Source: Acidobacteriota bacterium (lineage in GTDB: Bacteria; Acidobacteriota; Holophagae; Thermotomaculales; Thermotomaculaceae). From it: DNA of 14,832 nt. The stretch lies in contig WFPG01000152.1 in assembly GCA_015487755.1 (NCBI GenBank), positions 1 through 14,832 on the forward strand, in the 5' to 3' direction. The notes below the pieces were generated by a model. It did not search any database. It was given only the letters and a program-made list of their open reading frames with translations, and was not told the origin of the DNA. Position 1 is the stretch's first letter, and every line of letters begins with the position of its first letter. A program made the position numbers and the translations under genes. Shown piece by piece: positions 8,696-14,832 of the stretch.

Positions 8696-9441
8696 TGGCT
8701 GATACTGTAAGACTTAGAATAAAGAGACAACTCTCCCCGGATTCAAGCCCTTTCTGGGAAGAGTTTGAAGTTCCTATGACTCACGGCATGAATGTTATTG
8801 CATGCCTTGTTGAGATTCAGAAAAACCCTGTAACAAAAGACGGGAAAAAAACTACCCCGGTTGCATGGGAATGCTCCTGCCTTGAAGAGGTTTGCGGTGC
8901 ATGCACAATGATAATCAACGGAAGGGTAAGGCAGGCATGCTCTGCTTTGGTAAAAGACCTTGAGCAGCCGATTGTTCTGGAACCGATGACAAAGTTTCCC
9001 GTTGTAAGAGACCTTGTTGTTGACAGGCAAAAGATGTTTGACAACCTTATGAAGGTTAAGGCTTGGGTTCCTATTGACGGCACACACAATATGGGCCCCG
9101 GCCCGAAGATTCCCGAACCTGAAAGGGCAATTCACTATGAACTTTCAAAGTGTATGACCTGCGGTTGCTGCCTTGAAGTATGCCCGCAGTTTAACGAAAA
9201 GTCAGATTTTATGGGTGCCCAGATTATCTCACAGGTAAGGCTGTTTAACTTCCATCCGTCAGGAGCGTCTTTGAAAGAGGACAGGCTTCATGTTTTAATG
9301 GGTAAAGGCGGAATTAGCGAATGCGGAAACGCTCAAAACTGCGTTGAAGTTTGCCCGAAAGAGATTCCTTTAACCCACTCAATAGGAGAGGTTGGAAGGC
9401 AGGTTACCTTGCAGGCGCTTAAAGACTGGTTTATGAAGTAA
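8695..9441 (+). CDS. sdhB: Succinate dehydrogenase / fumarate reductase iron-sulfur subunit
   Basis: Electron-transfer subunit of complex II linking the SdhA flavin to the SdhC hemes. The 248-aa protein has the three expected cluster motifs: [2Fe-2S] cysteines C62, C67, C70 and C82 in an N-terminal plant-ferredoxin-like domain; [4Fe-4S] cysteines C153, C156, C159 and C163 in CMTCGCCLEVCP; and [3Fe-4S] cysteines C210, C216 and C220. An extra cysteine, C60, sits just before the first motif. The ATG shares one base with the sdhA stop codon, and a GGGGGG run lies just upstream. A strong terminator follows, ending the mdh-sdhCAB operon. Confidence 0.96.
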   Translation: MADTVRLRIKRQLSPDSSPFWEEFEVPMTHGMNVIACLVEIQKNPVTKDGKKTTPVAWECSCLEEVCGACTMIINGRVRQACSALVKDLEQPIVLEPMTKFPVVRDLVVDRQKMFDNLMKVKAWVPIDGTHNMGPGPKIPEPERAIHYELSKCMTCGCCLEVCPQFNEKSDFMGAQIISQVRLFNFHPSGASLKEDRLHVLMGKGGISECGNAQNCVEVCPKEIPLTHSIGEVGRQVTLQALKDWFMK

Positions 9442-9468
9442 AAAACGGAAAAATAGATACAATTTTTA

Positions 9469-9492
9469 GGGGGCTCACAAGCCCCCTTTTTT
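9469..9492 (+). terminator. Rho-independent terminator after sdhB
   Basis: A 7-bp GC-rich stem, GGGGGCT (9469-9475) / AGCCCCC (9480-9486), with loop CACA is followed directly by TTTTTT. It closes the mdh-sdhCAB operon. Confidence 0.92.
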
Positions 9493-9568
9493 ATTTTCTC
9501 TTTAATTGAAACAAAGTAAATTCCCTTATCGTAAAATCTATTAGAAAATGCTAACAAATAGAAAACAA

Positions 9569-9596
9569 TTAACATCTGTGGGGTTAATGGTAAAAT
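9569..9596 (+). promoter_or_regulatory. Promoter of the NfeD-SPFH pair
   Basis: TTAACA (9569-9574), a 16-bp spacer and TAAAAT (9591-9596) each match consensus at 5 of 6 positions. A start near 9603 gives a 20-nt leader with GGGAGG before ATG 9623. It sits between the sdhB terminator and the next gene. Confidence 0.6.
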
Positions 9597-9622
9597 AACC
9601 TTATTAGATTTTGGGAGGTACA

Positions 9623-10042
9623 ATGAAAATTGAGCCTTACGCAGTCTGGCTGATATGCGGAATGTTTTTAATGCTTCTGGAATTTGTGGTGCCGGGGCTT
9701 GTAATTATCTGGTTCGGAATAGGCGCATTATTTGCCGGATTTGTGGCGTATTTAGGGGGTGGTATGCATTTGCAGGTGGGGGTTTTTGTTCTTGTTTCTA
9801 TTCTTTCTCTAATGTTTGTTAGAAAATTTTTTGCAAAAGATGACGGGAGCCCTCAACAGGTTGGTGCAGAAAGGCTTATTGGGAGAGAAGCAGTTGTATT
9901 AAAAGATATTACCCCTGAAAATCCCGGATTTGTTAAGGTTGAAGGGGAAGAATGGCTGGCTAAGTGTGACAAACCGTGTCAACAAGGGGAAAGTGTTGAA
10001 ATTCTGGCGGTTGAAGGTACACACTTAATAGTTAAAAAATAA
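9623..10042 (+). CDS. NfeD-family membrane protein (short form)
   Basis: A 139-aa membrane protein. Three hydrophobic segments occupy about residues 8-67, with an LEFVVPGLVIIWFGIGALFAG core typical of NfeD. A soluble C-terminal OB-fold-like domain (about 80-139) contains LIGREAVVLKDI and ends in IVKK. Short NfeD proteins without the N-terminal ClpP-like protease part are almost always encoded beside a stomatin/SPFH gene, as here, and are thought to partner it in membrane microdomain organisation or quality control. GGGAGG (9613-9618) lies 4 nt before ATG 9623; the TTG at 9611 overlaps the ribosome-binding site and is not a credible start. The SPFH gene follows after 18 nt. The exact cellular role is not known. 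Confidence 0.88.
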   Translation: MKIEPYAVWLICGMFLMLLEFVVPGLVIIWFGIGALFAGFVAYLGGGMHLQVGVFVLVSILSLMFVRKFFAKDDGSPQQVGAERLIGREAVVLKDITPENPGFVKVEGEEWLAKCDKPCQQGESVEILAVEGTHLIVKK

Positions 10043-10060
10043 ATTTTGGGAGGTTTTTAA

Positions 10061-10966
10061 ATGCCTGTGATTTATTCCTCAATTATTTTTGTTGTTGTGT
10101 TGTTTATTGTGTTATCGGTGAAAATTGTGCGTCCCTATCAAAAGGGTATTGTTGAAAGGCTTGGAAGGTTTAACAGAATGGTTTCACCCGGTTTAAGGTT
10201 TATAATCCCGATTATTGAGTCAATAAAAAAAGTTGATATGAGGGAGATGGTTGTTGATGTCCCCCCGCAGGAGGTAATTACAAAAGACAATGTTGTTGTT
10301 ACCGTTGACGCCGTTATCTATTATGAGGTTACAGACCCGGTTAAAGTTTTGTATAATGTAAGAAACTTTTACCTTGCCGTAACAAAACTTGCTCAAACAA
10401 ACCTTCGTAACATTATAGGTGACCTTCAACTTGACGAGTCTCTTACATCAAGGGAGAAAATTAACACAAGTTTAAGGGAAATCCTTGACGATGCAACAGA
10501 TAAATGGGGTGTGAAAATAACAAGGGTTGAGCTTCAAAAGATTGACCCGCCTCTTGATGTTATGGAAGCAATGCACAGGCAGATGAAGGCTGAAAGGGAA
10601 AGAAGGGCGGCGATCCTTGAAGCGGAAGGTGTCAAGCAGTCTGCAATATTACAGGCTGAAGGTGAAAAAAGGTCTGCGATATTGAAGGCTGAAGGTGAAG
10701 CGGAGGCTATGAGGCAGGTTGCCGATGCGGAAAAGTATAAAGAAATTGCAATTGCAGAAGGACAGGCAGAGGCTTTGAAAAAGGTTTTTAAGGCTATCCA
10801 CGAAGGCAACCCGACAAAGGATTTGATTACTTTAAAATACCTTGAGGCTTTAAAGGAAATGGCAAACGGACAGGCTACCAAGATGTTTGTGCCTTACGAA
10901 GCATCAGGCGTTTTATCTTCATTAGGGCTTGTAAAAGAGGTTTTAGGAGAAAAAGCGGATTCTTAA
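10061..10966 (+). CDS. SPFH/Band 7 (stomatin-like, QmcA-type) membrane protein
   Basis: A 301-aa prohibitin/stomatin superfamily protein. It has one N-terminal membrane segment (about 4-20) and an SPFH/PHB domain (about 21-175) with [24 protein letters not shown] and [22 protein letters not shown], all typical of the QmcA/stomatin group. A charged alanine- and glutamate-rich coiled coil (about 175-245) contains an 11-residue repeat, and the C-terminal stretch probably supports oligomerisation. Such proteins form large membrane-bound rings and often influence membrane proteases such as FtsH. GGGAGG 8 nt upstream supports ATG 10061. It is co-transcribed with the NfeD gene and closed by a terminator. 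The role is inferred from family and partner. Confidence 0.93.
   Translation: MPVIYSSIIFVVVLFIVLSVKIVRPYQKGIVERLGRFNRMVSPGLRFIIPIIESIKKVDMREMVVDVPPQEVITKDNVVVTVDAVIYYEVTDPVKVLYNVRNFYLAVTKLAQTNLRNIIGDLQLDESLTSREKINTSLREILDDATDKWGVKITRVELQKIDPPLDVMEAMHRQMKAERERRAAILEAEGVKQSAILQAEGEKRSAILKAEGEAEAMRQVADAEKYKEIAIAEGQAEALKKVFKAIHEGNPTKDLITLKYLEALKEMANGQATKMFVPYEASGVLSSLGLVKEVLGEKADS
10589..10687 (+). repeat. Three 33-bp (11-residue) tandem units inside the SPFH gene
   Basis: Three consecutive 33-bp units encode [22 protein letters not shown] and [11 protein letters not shown] (protein residues 177-209), and a degenerate fourth begins AEGEAEA. Such hendecad repeats are usual in SPFH coiled coils; the DNA copies have diverged at synonymous and other positions. 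Confidence 0.75.
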
Positions 10967-10982
10967 ATAAAATTTTTGGGTT

Positions 10983-11006
10983 AGGGGGCAAAAGCCCCTT
11001 TTTTTT
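10983..11006 (+). terminator. Rho-independent terminator after the SPFH gene
   Basis: AGGGGGC (10983-10989) pairs with GCCCCTT (10994-11000), including one G-U pair, around an AAAA loop, with a run of eight T from 10999. The T-run overlaps the stop codon of the convergent helicase gene. In the minus direction no good T-run follows the hairpin, so it mainly serves the plus strand. Confidence 0.85.
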
Positions 11007-13263
11007 ATTTAGTAGTGAAAATAGAAGAGATTGCTATAACATTGCTTTTGATATTTGAAGCCTCGCCGTTTCTTATCCCTATACAGGAAGGGCAGCCGTG
11101 GGAGCATTTGCACGATTTAACAAGGGATTTTACCCCTTCAAAAACGCTTTCTTTCAGTTTGAATATTTGAGGGGAGAGCCCTATCCCGCCGGGGTATGCG
11201 TCGTAAAGAAATAGCGAGTATTGAAACTCTTCCTTTGTGTCGTCAGCCTGTACCGAAGAGCCTAAATCCCTTGTGTCGCACATTAAGAATATTGAGGCTA
11301 TGTTTTTCATTGCATATAAAAAACCGTTTAATGTTTCGGTAAAATCAGATTTAGAAACCCCCATCTGTTCCCTTATTGAGTCGTCAATTGTAAGCCAGAA
11401 AGATGTTGTATGCATTTCAACATCGGGGATGTTTATATTTCCGTACCCTATGTTCTCGTTTGTGTAAAACTTTATCTTTTTAAACCCGGTAATTGTGGTT
11501 AAAACGTGTATCTCTCCAAGGTTGTGGTGAAAGAAATTTCCTTTTTCCTGTTTGTCAAGTTGCAGTATGTTTACCGTTGTGTGGTCTATTGCGTCTGTGT
11601 AATACTCTGCCTGAACCTCTCTCACATAAGCCTTTCTATTCTGGTAATCAAGTTTTTCAACCTGATAGAGTTTTCCCTGAACAAGGTAAATTGCCTGCGG
11701 GTAAATTGTTGTATGCGCAGCAATATAATCAACTTCGGCTATAACTTTGTTCCTCTTTTCAGTCATGTCTATAACAACAAAATTGTCGTTTGTAACGCTT
11801 CTTAAAGAAAAGGTTGCCGCAGGGTAACTGTCTGAAATCCAGTGCCACTTTTTCCCGAATTTATTTACAAGTTCAACCTCTTCCATTTTTGACAGAATAT
11901 TTTCAATATCCGTTTCCCCGAACTTTTCACCTTCTTTGAAGGGGAGTTCATAAACTGCACAGCATAGATGATTGAAGAGTATGTCGGGGTTATCTGGGTT
12001 TATCCTTGCATGTTCAGGGGATGATTTGAAGAGGTAATCGGGGTTTGACATTATAAATTGGTCAACCGCAAAGTTTGAGCCTATTAAAACTGCAAGTGAA
12101 TCGTCTTTTTTCCTTCCGGCTCTTCCGGCCTGCTGAAGGGTTGAGGATATTGTTCCCGGGTATCCCGCTATTATGCAGCCCTGCAATTCCCCTATGTCAA
12201 TCCCCAATTCAAGTGCATTTGTGGAAACAATCAAACTAATCTCTTTATTCTTCATCTTTCTTTCTATCTCTCTTCTTAAATTGGGAAGGTAGCCGCCCCT
12301 GTAGGCTGAGATTTTGTGTTTTTTTGTATGGTTTGCCCTGTCTTTTAGGTATTTGGTAATAACCTCAACCGCAAGCCTTGTCCTTGCAAAAGTAATTGTG
12401 GGAATTTCTTTTTCAAGAAACTCTTTCCCCATTAACACCGTTATGTCAACATAACTCTTTCTTATTCCCAACTCTCTGTTTACAATTGGAGGATTTATAA
12501 AAAAGAAGTGCTTTCTTGCGGAAGGAGCCCCGTTTTCGTCTATAAGCTCAAACTTCTCTTCAATCAGATTTTCCGCCAATTCCAGCGGGTTTGCTATTGT
12601 TGCTGAGCAGCAAATAAATTGAGGGTTAGCCCCGTAAAAATTGCATATCCTCTTAAGCCTTCTCAATACATTTGCAAAGTGTGAGCCGAAAACCCCCGTG
12701 TAAATGTGAACCTCGTCAATAACTATAAACTTTAAGTTTTCAATAACCCTTCTCCACATCGGGTGGTGGGGAAGTATTGCTTGATGAAGCATATCAGGGT
12801 TGGTGATTATAATTTGAGCATTTTTCCTTATCCCTTCCCTGACATCTGAAGGGGTATCCCCGTCGTACACCTCGCACCTTAAAGGAATACCTGACTTTTC
12901 AGCCAATTCTATAACCGATTTTGACTGGTCTCTTGACAGAGCCTTTGTAGGGAAGAAGTAAAAACACTTTGTTGAGGGGTTTTTTTCTATCTCGTTTAAA
13001 ATAGGCAAGTTATAGCACAGTGATTTTCCCGAAGCGGTGGGGGTTGTTATTACAACGTTCTTCCCCTTTTCAATAAGTTTAAATGATTGATATTGATGGG
13101 AGTAAAGTTTCTCTATCCCCGCTTTTTTTAACCCGTTTTTAAGTTTTTCCGAGAGGCTTTCAGGTATGTCTTTGTAAGTTCCCTCTTTCTTTTCAAAAAT
13201 GTGGTAATGAGTCAGGTATTTGTGGTTTTTTAAAAATTCAATCAAACTTTCGGTGTTTTTCAT
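11005..13263 (-). CDS. DEAD/DEAH-box helicase with C-terminal DUF1998/four-Cys domain (MrfA/YprA-like)
   Basis: A superfamily 2 helicase of 752 aa, close to Bacillus subtilis MrfA (749 aa), an ATP-dependent 3'-5' DNA helicase acting in repair of mitomycin C damage. Visible motifs: Q-motif-like SHQ at 55-57; Walker A TPTASGKS at 74-81; DEVH at 183-186 (motif II); SAT at 220-222 (motif III); STNALELGIDIG at 347-358 (motif V); and QQAGRAGR at 377-384 (motif VI). The C-terminal DUF1998 region contains DAYPGGIGLS and a cysteine cluster C718, C720, C724 and C727, matching the metal-binding motif of MrfA. No MrfB-like exonuclease gene is adjacent. There is no Shine-Dalgarno before ATG 13263, but a TATAAT box lies only 8 nt upstream, suggesting a leaderless mRNA. 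The family is certain; the repair role is inferred. Confidence 0.9.
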   Translation of the reverse strand: MKNTESLIEFLKNHKYLTHYHIFEKKEGTYKDIPESLSEKLKNGLKKAGIEKLYSHQYQSFKLIEKGKNVVITTPTASGKSLCYNLPILNEIEKNPSTKCFYFFPTKALSRDQSKSVIELAEKSGIPLRCEVYDGDTPSDVREGIRKNAQIIITNPDMLHQAILPHHPMWRRVIENLKFIVIDEVHIYTGVFGSHFANVLRRLKRICNFYGANPQFICCSATIANPLELAENLIEEKFELIDENGAPSARKHFFFINPPIVNRELGIRKSYVDITVLMGKEFLEKEIPTITFARTRLAVEVITKYLKDRANHTKKHKISAYRGGYLPNLRREIERKMKNKEISLIVSTNALELGIDIGELQGCIIAGYPGTISSTLQQAGRAGRKKDDSLAVLIGSNFAVDQFIMSNPDYLFKSSPEHARINPDNPDILFNHLCCAVYELPFKEGEKFGETDIENILSKMEEVELVNKFGKKWHWISDSYPAATFSLRSVTNDNFVVIDMTEKRNKVIAEVDYIAAHTTIYPQAIYLVQGKLYQVEKLDYQNRKAYVREVQAEYYTDAIDHTTVNILQLDKQEKGNFFHHNLGEIHVLTTITGFKKIKFYTNENIGYGNINIPDVEMHTTSFWLTIDDSIREQMGVSKSDFTETLNGFLYAMKNIASIFLMCDTRDLGSSVQADDTKEEFQYSLFLYDAYPGGIGLSPQIFKLKESVFEGVKSLVKSCKCSHGCPSCIGIRNGEASNIKSNVIAISSIFTTK

Positions 13264-13271
13264 ACAATTGA

Positions 13272-13277
13272 ATTATA
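13272..13277 (-). promoter_or_regulatory. -10 box of the helicase gene, implying leaderless mRNA
   Basis: A perfect TATAAT on the minus strand ends 8 nt before the ATG at 13263. With standard spacing transcription would begin about 2 nt before the start codon. The -35 region is AT-rich but poor, and no ribosome-binding site is visible. Confidence 0.5.
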
Positions 13278-13304
13278 CTCTAAAATGCAAATTAAAAATA
13301 GAGG

Positions 13305-13313
13305 TGTTAAAAT
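13305..13313 (+). promoter_or_regulatory. Extended -10 promoter for the CYTH-fluC-DUF190 run
   Basis: TGTTAAAAT (TG extension plus a 5-of-6 -10 box) would start transcription near 13320, leaving about 18 nt that contain GGGAG before ATG 13338. No clear -35 box. Confidence 0.45.
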
Positions 13314-13337
13314 AGAATTGATAAAAAGGGAGTTGAA

Positions 13338-13817
13338 ATGGGAATTGAGATTGAAAGAAAGTTTCTTGTAAAAGACACCTCTTTTTTAAAGGGATTAAAA
13401 GGGGTTTACATCAGGCAAGGGTATATCCACATAGGGAAAAAATCTGTTTCAAGAATCAGGGTTATTGATAACAAAAAGGCAATGTTAACCGTAAAAGGTA
13501 AAACGGGGGATATTTCAAGGCTTGAGTTTGAGTATGAAATCCCTGTCGTTGATGGTATTGAAATGCTTGAAAATATTTGCTTAAAGCCTTTGATTGAGAA
13601 GGTTAGGTATAAAGTTAAGGTTAATAACCATTTGTGGGAGGTAGACATTTTTGAAGGGGAAAACAGGGGATTGGTAATTGCCGAGATTGAGTTGAAAAGT
13701 GAGGATGAACAATTTGAAAAGCCTGATTGGGCTGGGGAAGAGGTAAGCGAGGACGAGAGGTATTACAACTATTCCCTTGTGAATTATCCCTTTTCAAAAT
13801 GGGGCGGGAAAAAGTAA
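13338..13817 (+). CDS. CYTH-domain (triphosphate tunnel metalloenzyme) protein
   Basis: A 159-aa single-domain CYTH protein. The diagnostic ExExK motif is at E4-I-E6-R-K8 at the very N-terminus. Tunnel-lining charged residues follow: R26 in YIRQGY, R39/R41 in SRIRV, K53 in LTVKGK, R61/E63 in SRLEFE, K88/R90/K92 near EKVRYKVKV, the EVDIFEG strand, and AEIELKSE. Small bacterial members similar to NeuTTM or CthTTM hydrolyse inorganic tripolyphosphate with divalent metal, and some relatives act on nucleoside triphosphates; the substrate here cannot be read from sequence. It is cytoplasmic, with no signal. GGGAG (13328-13332) precedes ATG 13338, and the stop overlaps the ribosome-binding site of the fluoride channel gene. 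Confidence 0.88.
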   Translation: MGIEIERKFLVKDTSFLKGLKGVYIRQGYIHIGKKSVSRIRVIDNKKAMLTVKGKTGDISRLEFEYEIPVVDGIEMLENICLKPLIEKVRYKVKVNNHLWEVDIFEGENRGLVIAEIELKSEDEQFEKPDWAGEEVSEDERYYNYSLVNYPFSKWGGKK

Positions 13818-13834
13818 AGGAGGATTTGCTTTAA

Positions 13835-14212
13835 ATGAAGTATCTTGTTGTTTTTATCGGAGGCGGATTCGGTGCGATGATGAGGGACATTGTATCAAAG
13901 TTTGTTTACTCCCTTTTTTTTCCGACTTTTCCTTACGGAACTATGGCTGTAAACCTTCTTGGAAGCCTTCTTTTCGGTTTTTTGTGGCAGTTAACCGAGA
14001 GAATGATTGTTTCAAAAGAGATAAAAGCCCTTATTTTTACAGGCTTTTTAGGGGCGTTTACAACCTTTTCAACCTTTTCTTTTGAAACTGTCAATTTAAT
14101 TAGAGAAGGGGAAATAAAGTTTGCAATTTTAAATATTGTGGCAAGTGTTTTTCTGGGTTTAGTGTGTATTTTTTTAGGCATCTTTCTTGCTAAACAAATT
14201 GTAAGGGGTTAA
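13835..14212 (+). CDS. crcB: Fluoride-specific ion channel FluC (CrcB)
   Basis: A dual-topology inner-membrane channel that exports fluoride passively and protects against fluoride toxicity. The 125-aa protein has four hydrophobic segments. Family motifs are present: GGGFGAMMRD (R17), GTMAVNLLGSLLFG with the pore asparagine N40, and GFLGAFTTFSTFS at 70-82, whose F78 and F81 match the two pore phenylalanines and whose Thr/Ser stretch helps bind the central sodium. A single homodimer-forming gene is seen, not a tandem pair. AAAGGAGG (13816-13823) lies 11 nt before ATG, rather far, but no alternative start is open. No fluoride riboswitch is visible in the 17-nt gap or before the CYTH gene. It is followed almost directly by a DUF190 gene. 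Confidence 0.95.
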   Translation: MKYLVVFIGGGFGAMMRDIVSKFVYSLFFPTFPYGTMAVNLLGSLLFGFLWQLTERMIVSKEIKALIFTGFLGAFTTFSTFSFETVNLIREGEIKFAILNIVASVFLGLVCIFLGIFLAKQIVRG

Positions 14213-14214
14213 TT

Positions 14215-14556
14215 ATGTTGCCGGAACAGGGATTGCTTTTAAGGATTTTTGTCGGGGAAGACGATAGGTGTAAAAACGGAAGGCCTTTGTACGAAGAGAT
14301 AGTTATGAAGGCAAGGGAATTAAACCTTGCAGGGGCAACTGTTTTAAAGGGGGCAATGGGTTTCGGAAAAACAAGTAGAATCCACACTTCCAAATTTCTT
14401 GTTCTGTCTGAAGATTTGCCTGTGGTAATTGAAATTGTTGATACGGAGGAAAAGATAAATCAATTGCTTCCTTTTTTGGAAGAGGTTATCCAGGGGGGTA
14501 TGATTACCCTTGAAAAGGTGGCCATCCTTAAGTATAAGGGGGTACAAAGAGAGTAG
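14215..14556 (+). CDS. DUF190 family protein (FluC-associated, PII-like)
   Basis: A small cytoplasmic protein of 113 aa of the DUF190 family, predicted to have a PII-like fold. Typical features are the N-terminal LLRIFVGEDDR strand, YEEIVMKARELNLAGATVLKGAMGFG (residues 26-51), and LPVVIEIVDTEEKI followed by a GMITLEKV strand. DUF190 genes often sit beside crcB/fluC; here ATG 14215 begins 2 nt after the fluC stop, with GGGG (14204-14207) as ribosome-binding site inside the fluC end, indicating coupled translation. A regulatory or sensing role in fluoride handling is a guess from this association. Confidence 0.88.
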   Translation: MLPEQGLLLRIFVGEDDRCKNGRPLYEEIVMKARELNLAGATVLKGAMGFGKTSRIHTSKFLVLSEDLPVVIEIVDTEEKINQLLPFLEEVIQGGMITLEKVAILKYKGVQRE

Positions 14557-14565
14557 GAGGCAACC

Positions 14566-14832
14566 ATGCGCAGGCCTTTAATTATTTTCCTTATGTTTTT
14601 TGGGCTGTTTTTTGCTTTCGGGCAAACAGCCAGCCAGCTTTACAACAAAGTTCAGGCAGATTCTACAAAGCATATTGAAAAGGGAAAGATTTATCTTAAA
14701 AAAGGCAGAGTATCAAAAGCGGAAAAAGAATTTGAGAAAGCCATTAAAGCTTGGAAACATGCCTATGTGGCTTACGCTTACCTTGGGATTATCTACTATC
14801 AAAAAAGAGACTTCTTAAAGTCAAAAGAATAC
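14566..14832 (+). CDS. Secreted TPR-repeat protein, C-terminus cut by window edge
   Basis: ATG 14566 with AGGAGG 5 nt upstream opens a frame that runs to the last base (89 codons). Residues 1-19 form a signal peptide (MRRP, then a hydrophobic stretch with several Phe, ending AFG). From residue 38 the sequence has a tetratricopeptide pattern: IEKGKIYLKKGRVSKAEKEF, then AYVAYAYLGIIYYQKRDF as a second helical unit. It therefore probably acts in the periplasm as a protein-protein interaction scaffold; the partner is unknown. It starts 9 nt after the DUF190 stop codon, so it may share the transcript, although a functional link to fluoride is not evident. Confidence 0.82.
   Translation, partial: MRRPLIIFLMFFGLFFAFGQTASQLYNKVQADSTKHIEKGKIYLKKGRVSKAEKEFEKAIKAWKHAYVAYAYLGIIYYQKRDFLKSKEY

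Noticed and set aside
8743..9135. Minus-strand open frames opposite sdhB
   Set aside because: Shadow frames of the strongly conserved Fe-S subunit coding strand.
9611..9622. TTG 9611 as start of the NfeD gene
   Set aside because: It overlaps the Shine-Dalgarno of ATG 9623 and would code the ribosome-binding site as protein.
10534..10881. Minus-strand open frame opposite the SPFH coiled coil
   Set aside because: It arises from the repetitive Ala/Glu codons of the coding strand; Ser/Ala-rich product without family features.
13264..13834. Fluoride (crcB) riboswitch before the FluC gene
   Set aside because: The gap before fluC is 17 nt, and the region before the CYTH gene lacks the conserved fluoride riboswitch pattern.

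Overview
This 14.8 kb window looks like chromosomal core DNA of an AT-rich bacterium that probably has two membranes. Arginine is written mostly as AGA/AGG, and every gene whose stop is visible ends in TAA or TAG. The respiratory enzyme is a Bacillus-type di-heme SdhCAB, which usually implies menaquinone. RicT, NfeD/SPFH, MrfA-like helicase and FluC/DUF190 modules are spread over many phyla, so I do not name a lineage. AGA/AGG-rich, lysine-rich coding would suit a thermophilic anaerobe, but that is inference. I see no mobile element, CRISPR array or phage gene.

Layout. 1-728 (minus): tRNA-Leu(CAG) followed directly by a ricT (PSP1-domain) gene that runs off the left edge. 779-3838 (plus): RNase R, then a secreted DUF1573 protein whose reading frame is interrupted by one TGA. 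A bidirectional terminator follows, and convergent to it is metK (3909-5036, minus). 5037-5318 is a divergent promoter region with a possible structured leader. 5319-9441 (plus) is a malate dehydrogenase - succinate dehydrogenase operon (mdh-sdhC-sdhA-sdhB) closed by a strong terminator. 9623-10966 (plus) is an NfeD-SPFH/stomatin pair with its own promoter and terminator. 11005-13263 (minus) is an MrfA-type DEAH helicase with a C-terminal four-cysteine cluster. 13338-14832 (plus) is a tight run: CYTH triphosphate-tunnel protein, FluC fluoride channel, DUF190 protein, and a secreted TPR protein cut by the right edge.

The outstanding item is the DUF1573 gene at 2834-3838. The TGA at 3029-3031 sits exactly where this family has the first cysteine of its conserved C-G-C motif (here U-G-C). 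Translation continues in the same frame with family-typical sequence. The RNA starting at the UGA folds into a bacterial SECIS-like hairpin with an 8-bp upper stem and a GGAG loop that begins 20 nt after the UGA. I interpret the gene as one selenoprotein (Sec66, 334 aa), which ordinary gene calling would report as two fragments or a pseudogene.

Functional links: mdh-sdhCAB joins two consecutive TCA-cycle oxidations (succinate to fumarate, malate to oxaloacetate) in one transcript. The tRNA-Leu promoter lies in the short gap to rnr, so tRNA/ricT and rnr (both RNA-metabolism units) share one divergent control region. The helicase gene has a -10 box so close to its ATG that its mRNA is probably leaderless.
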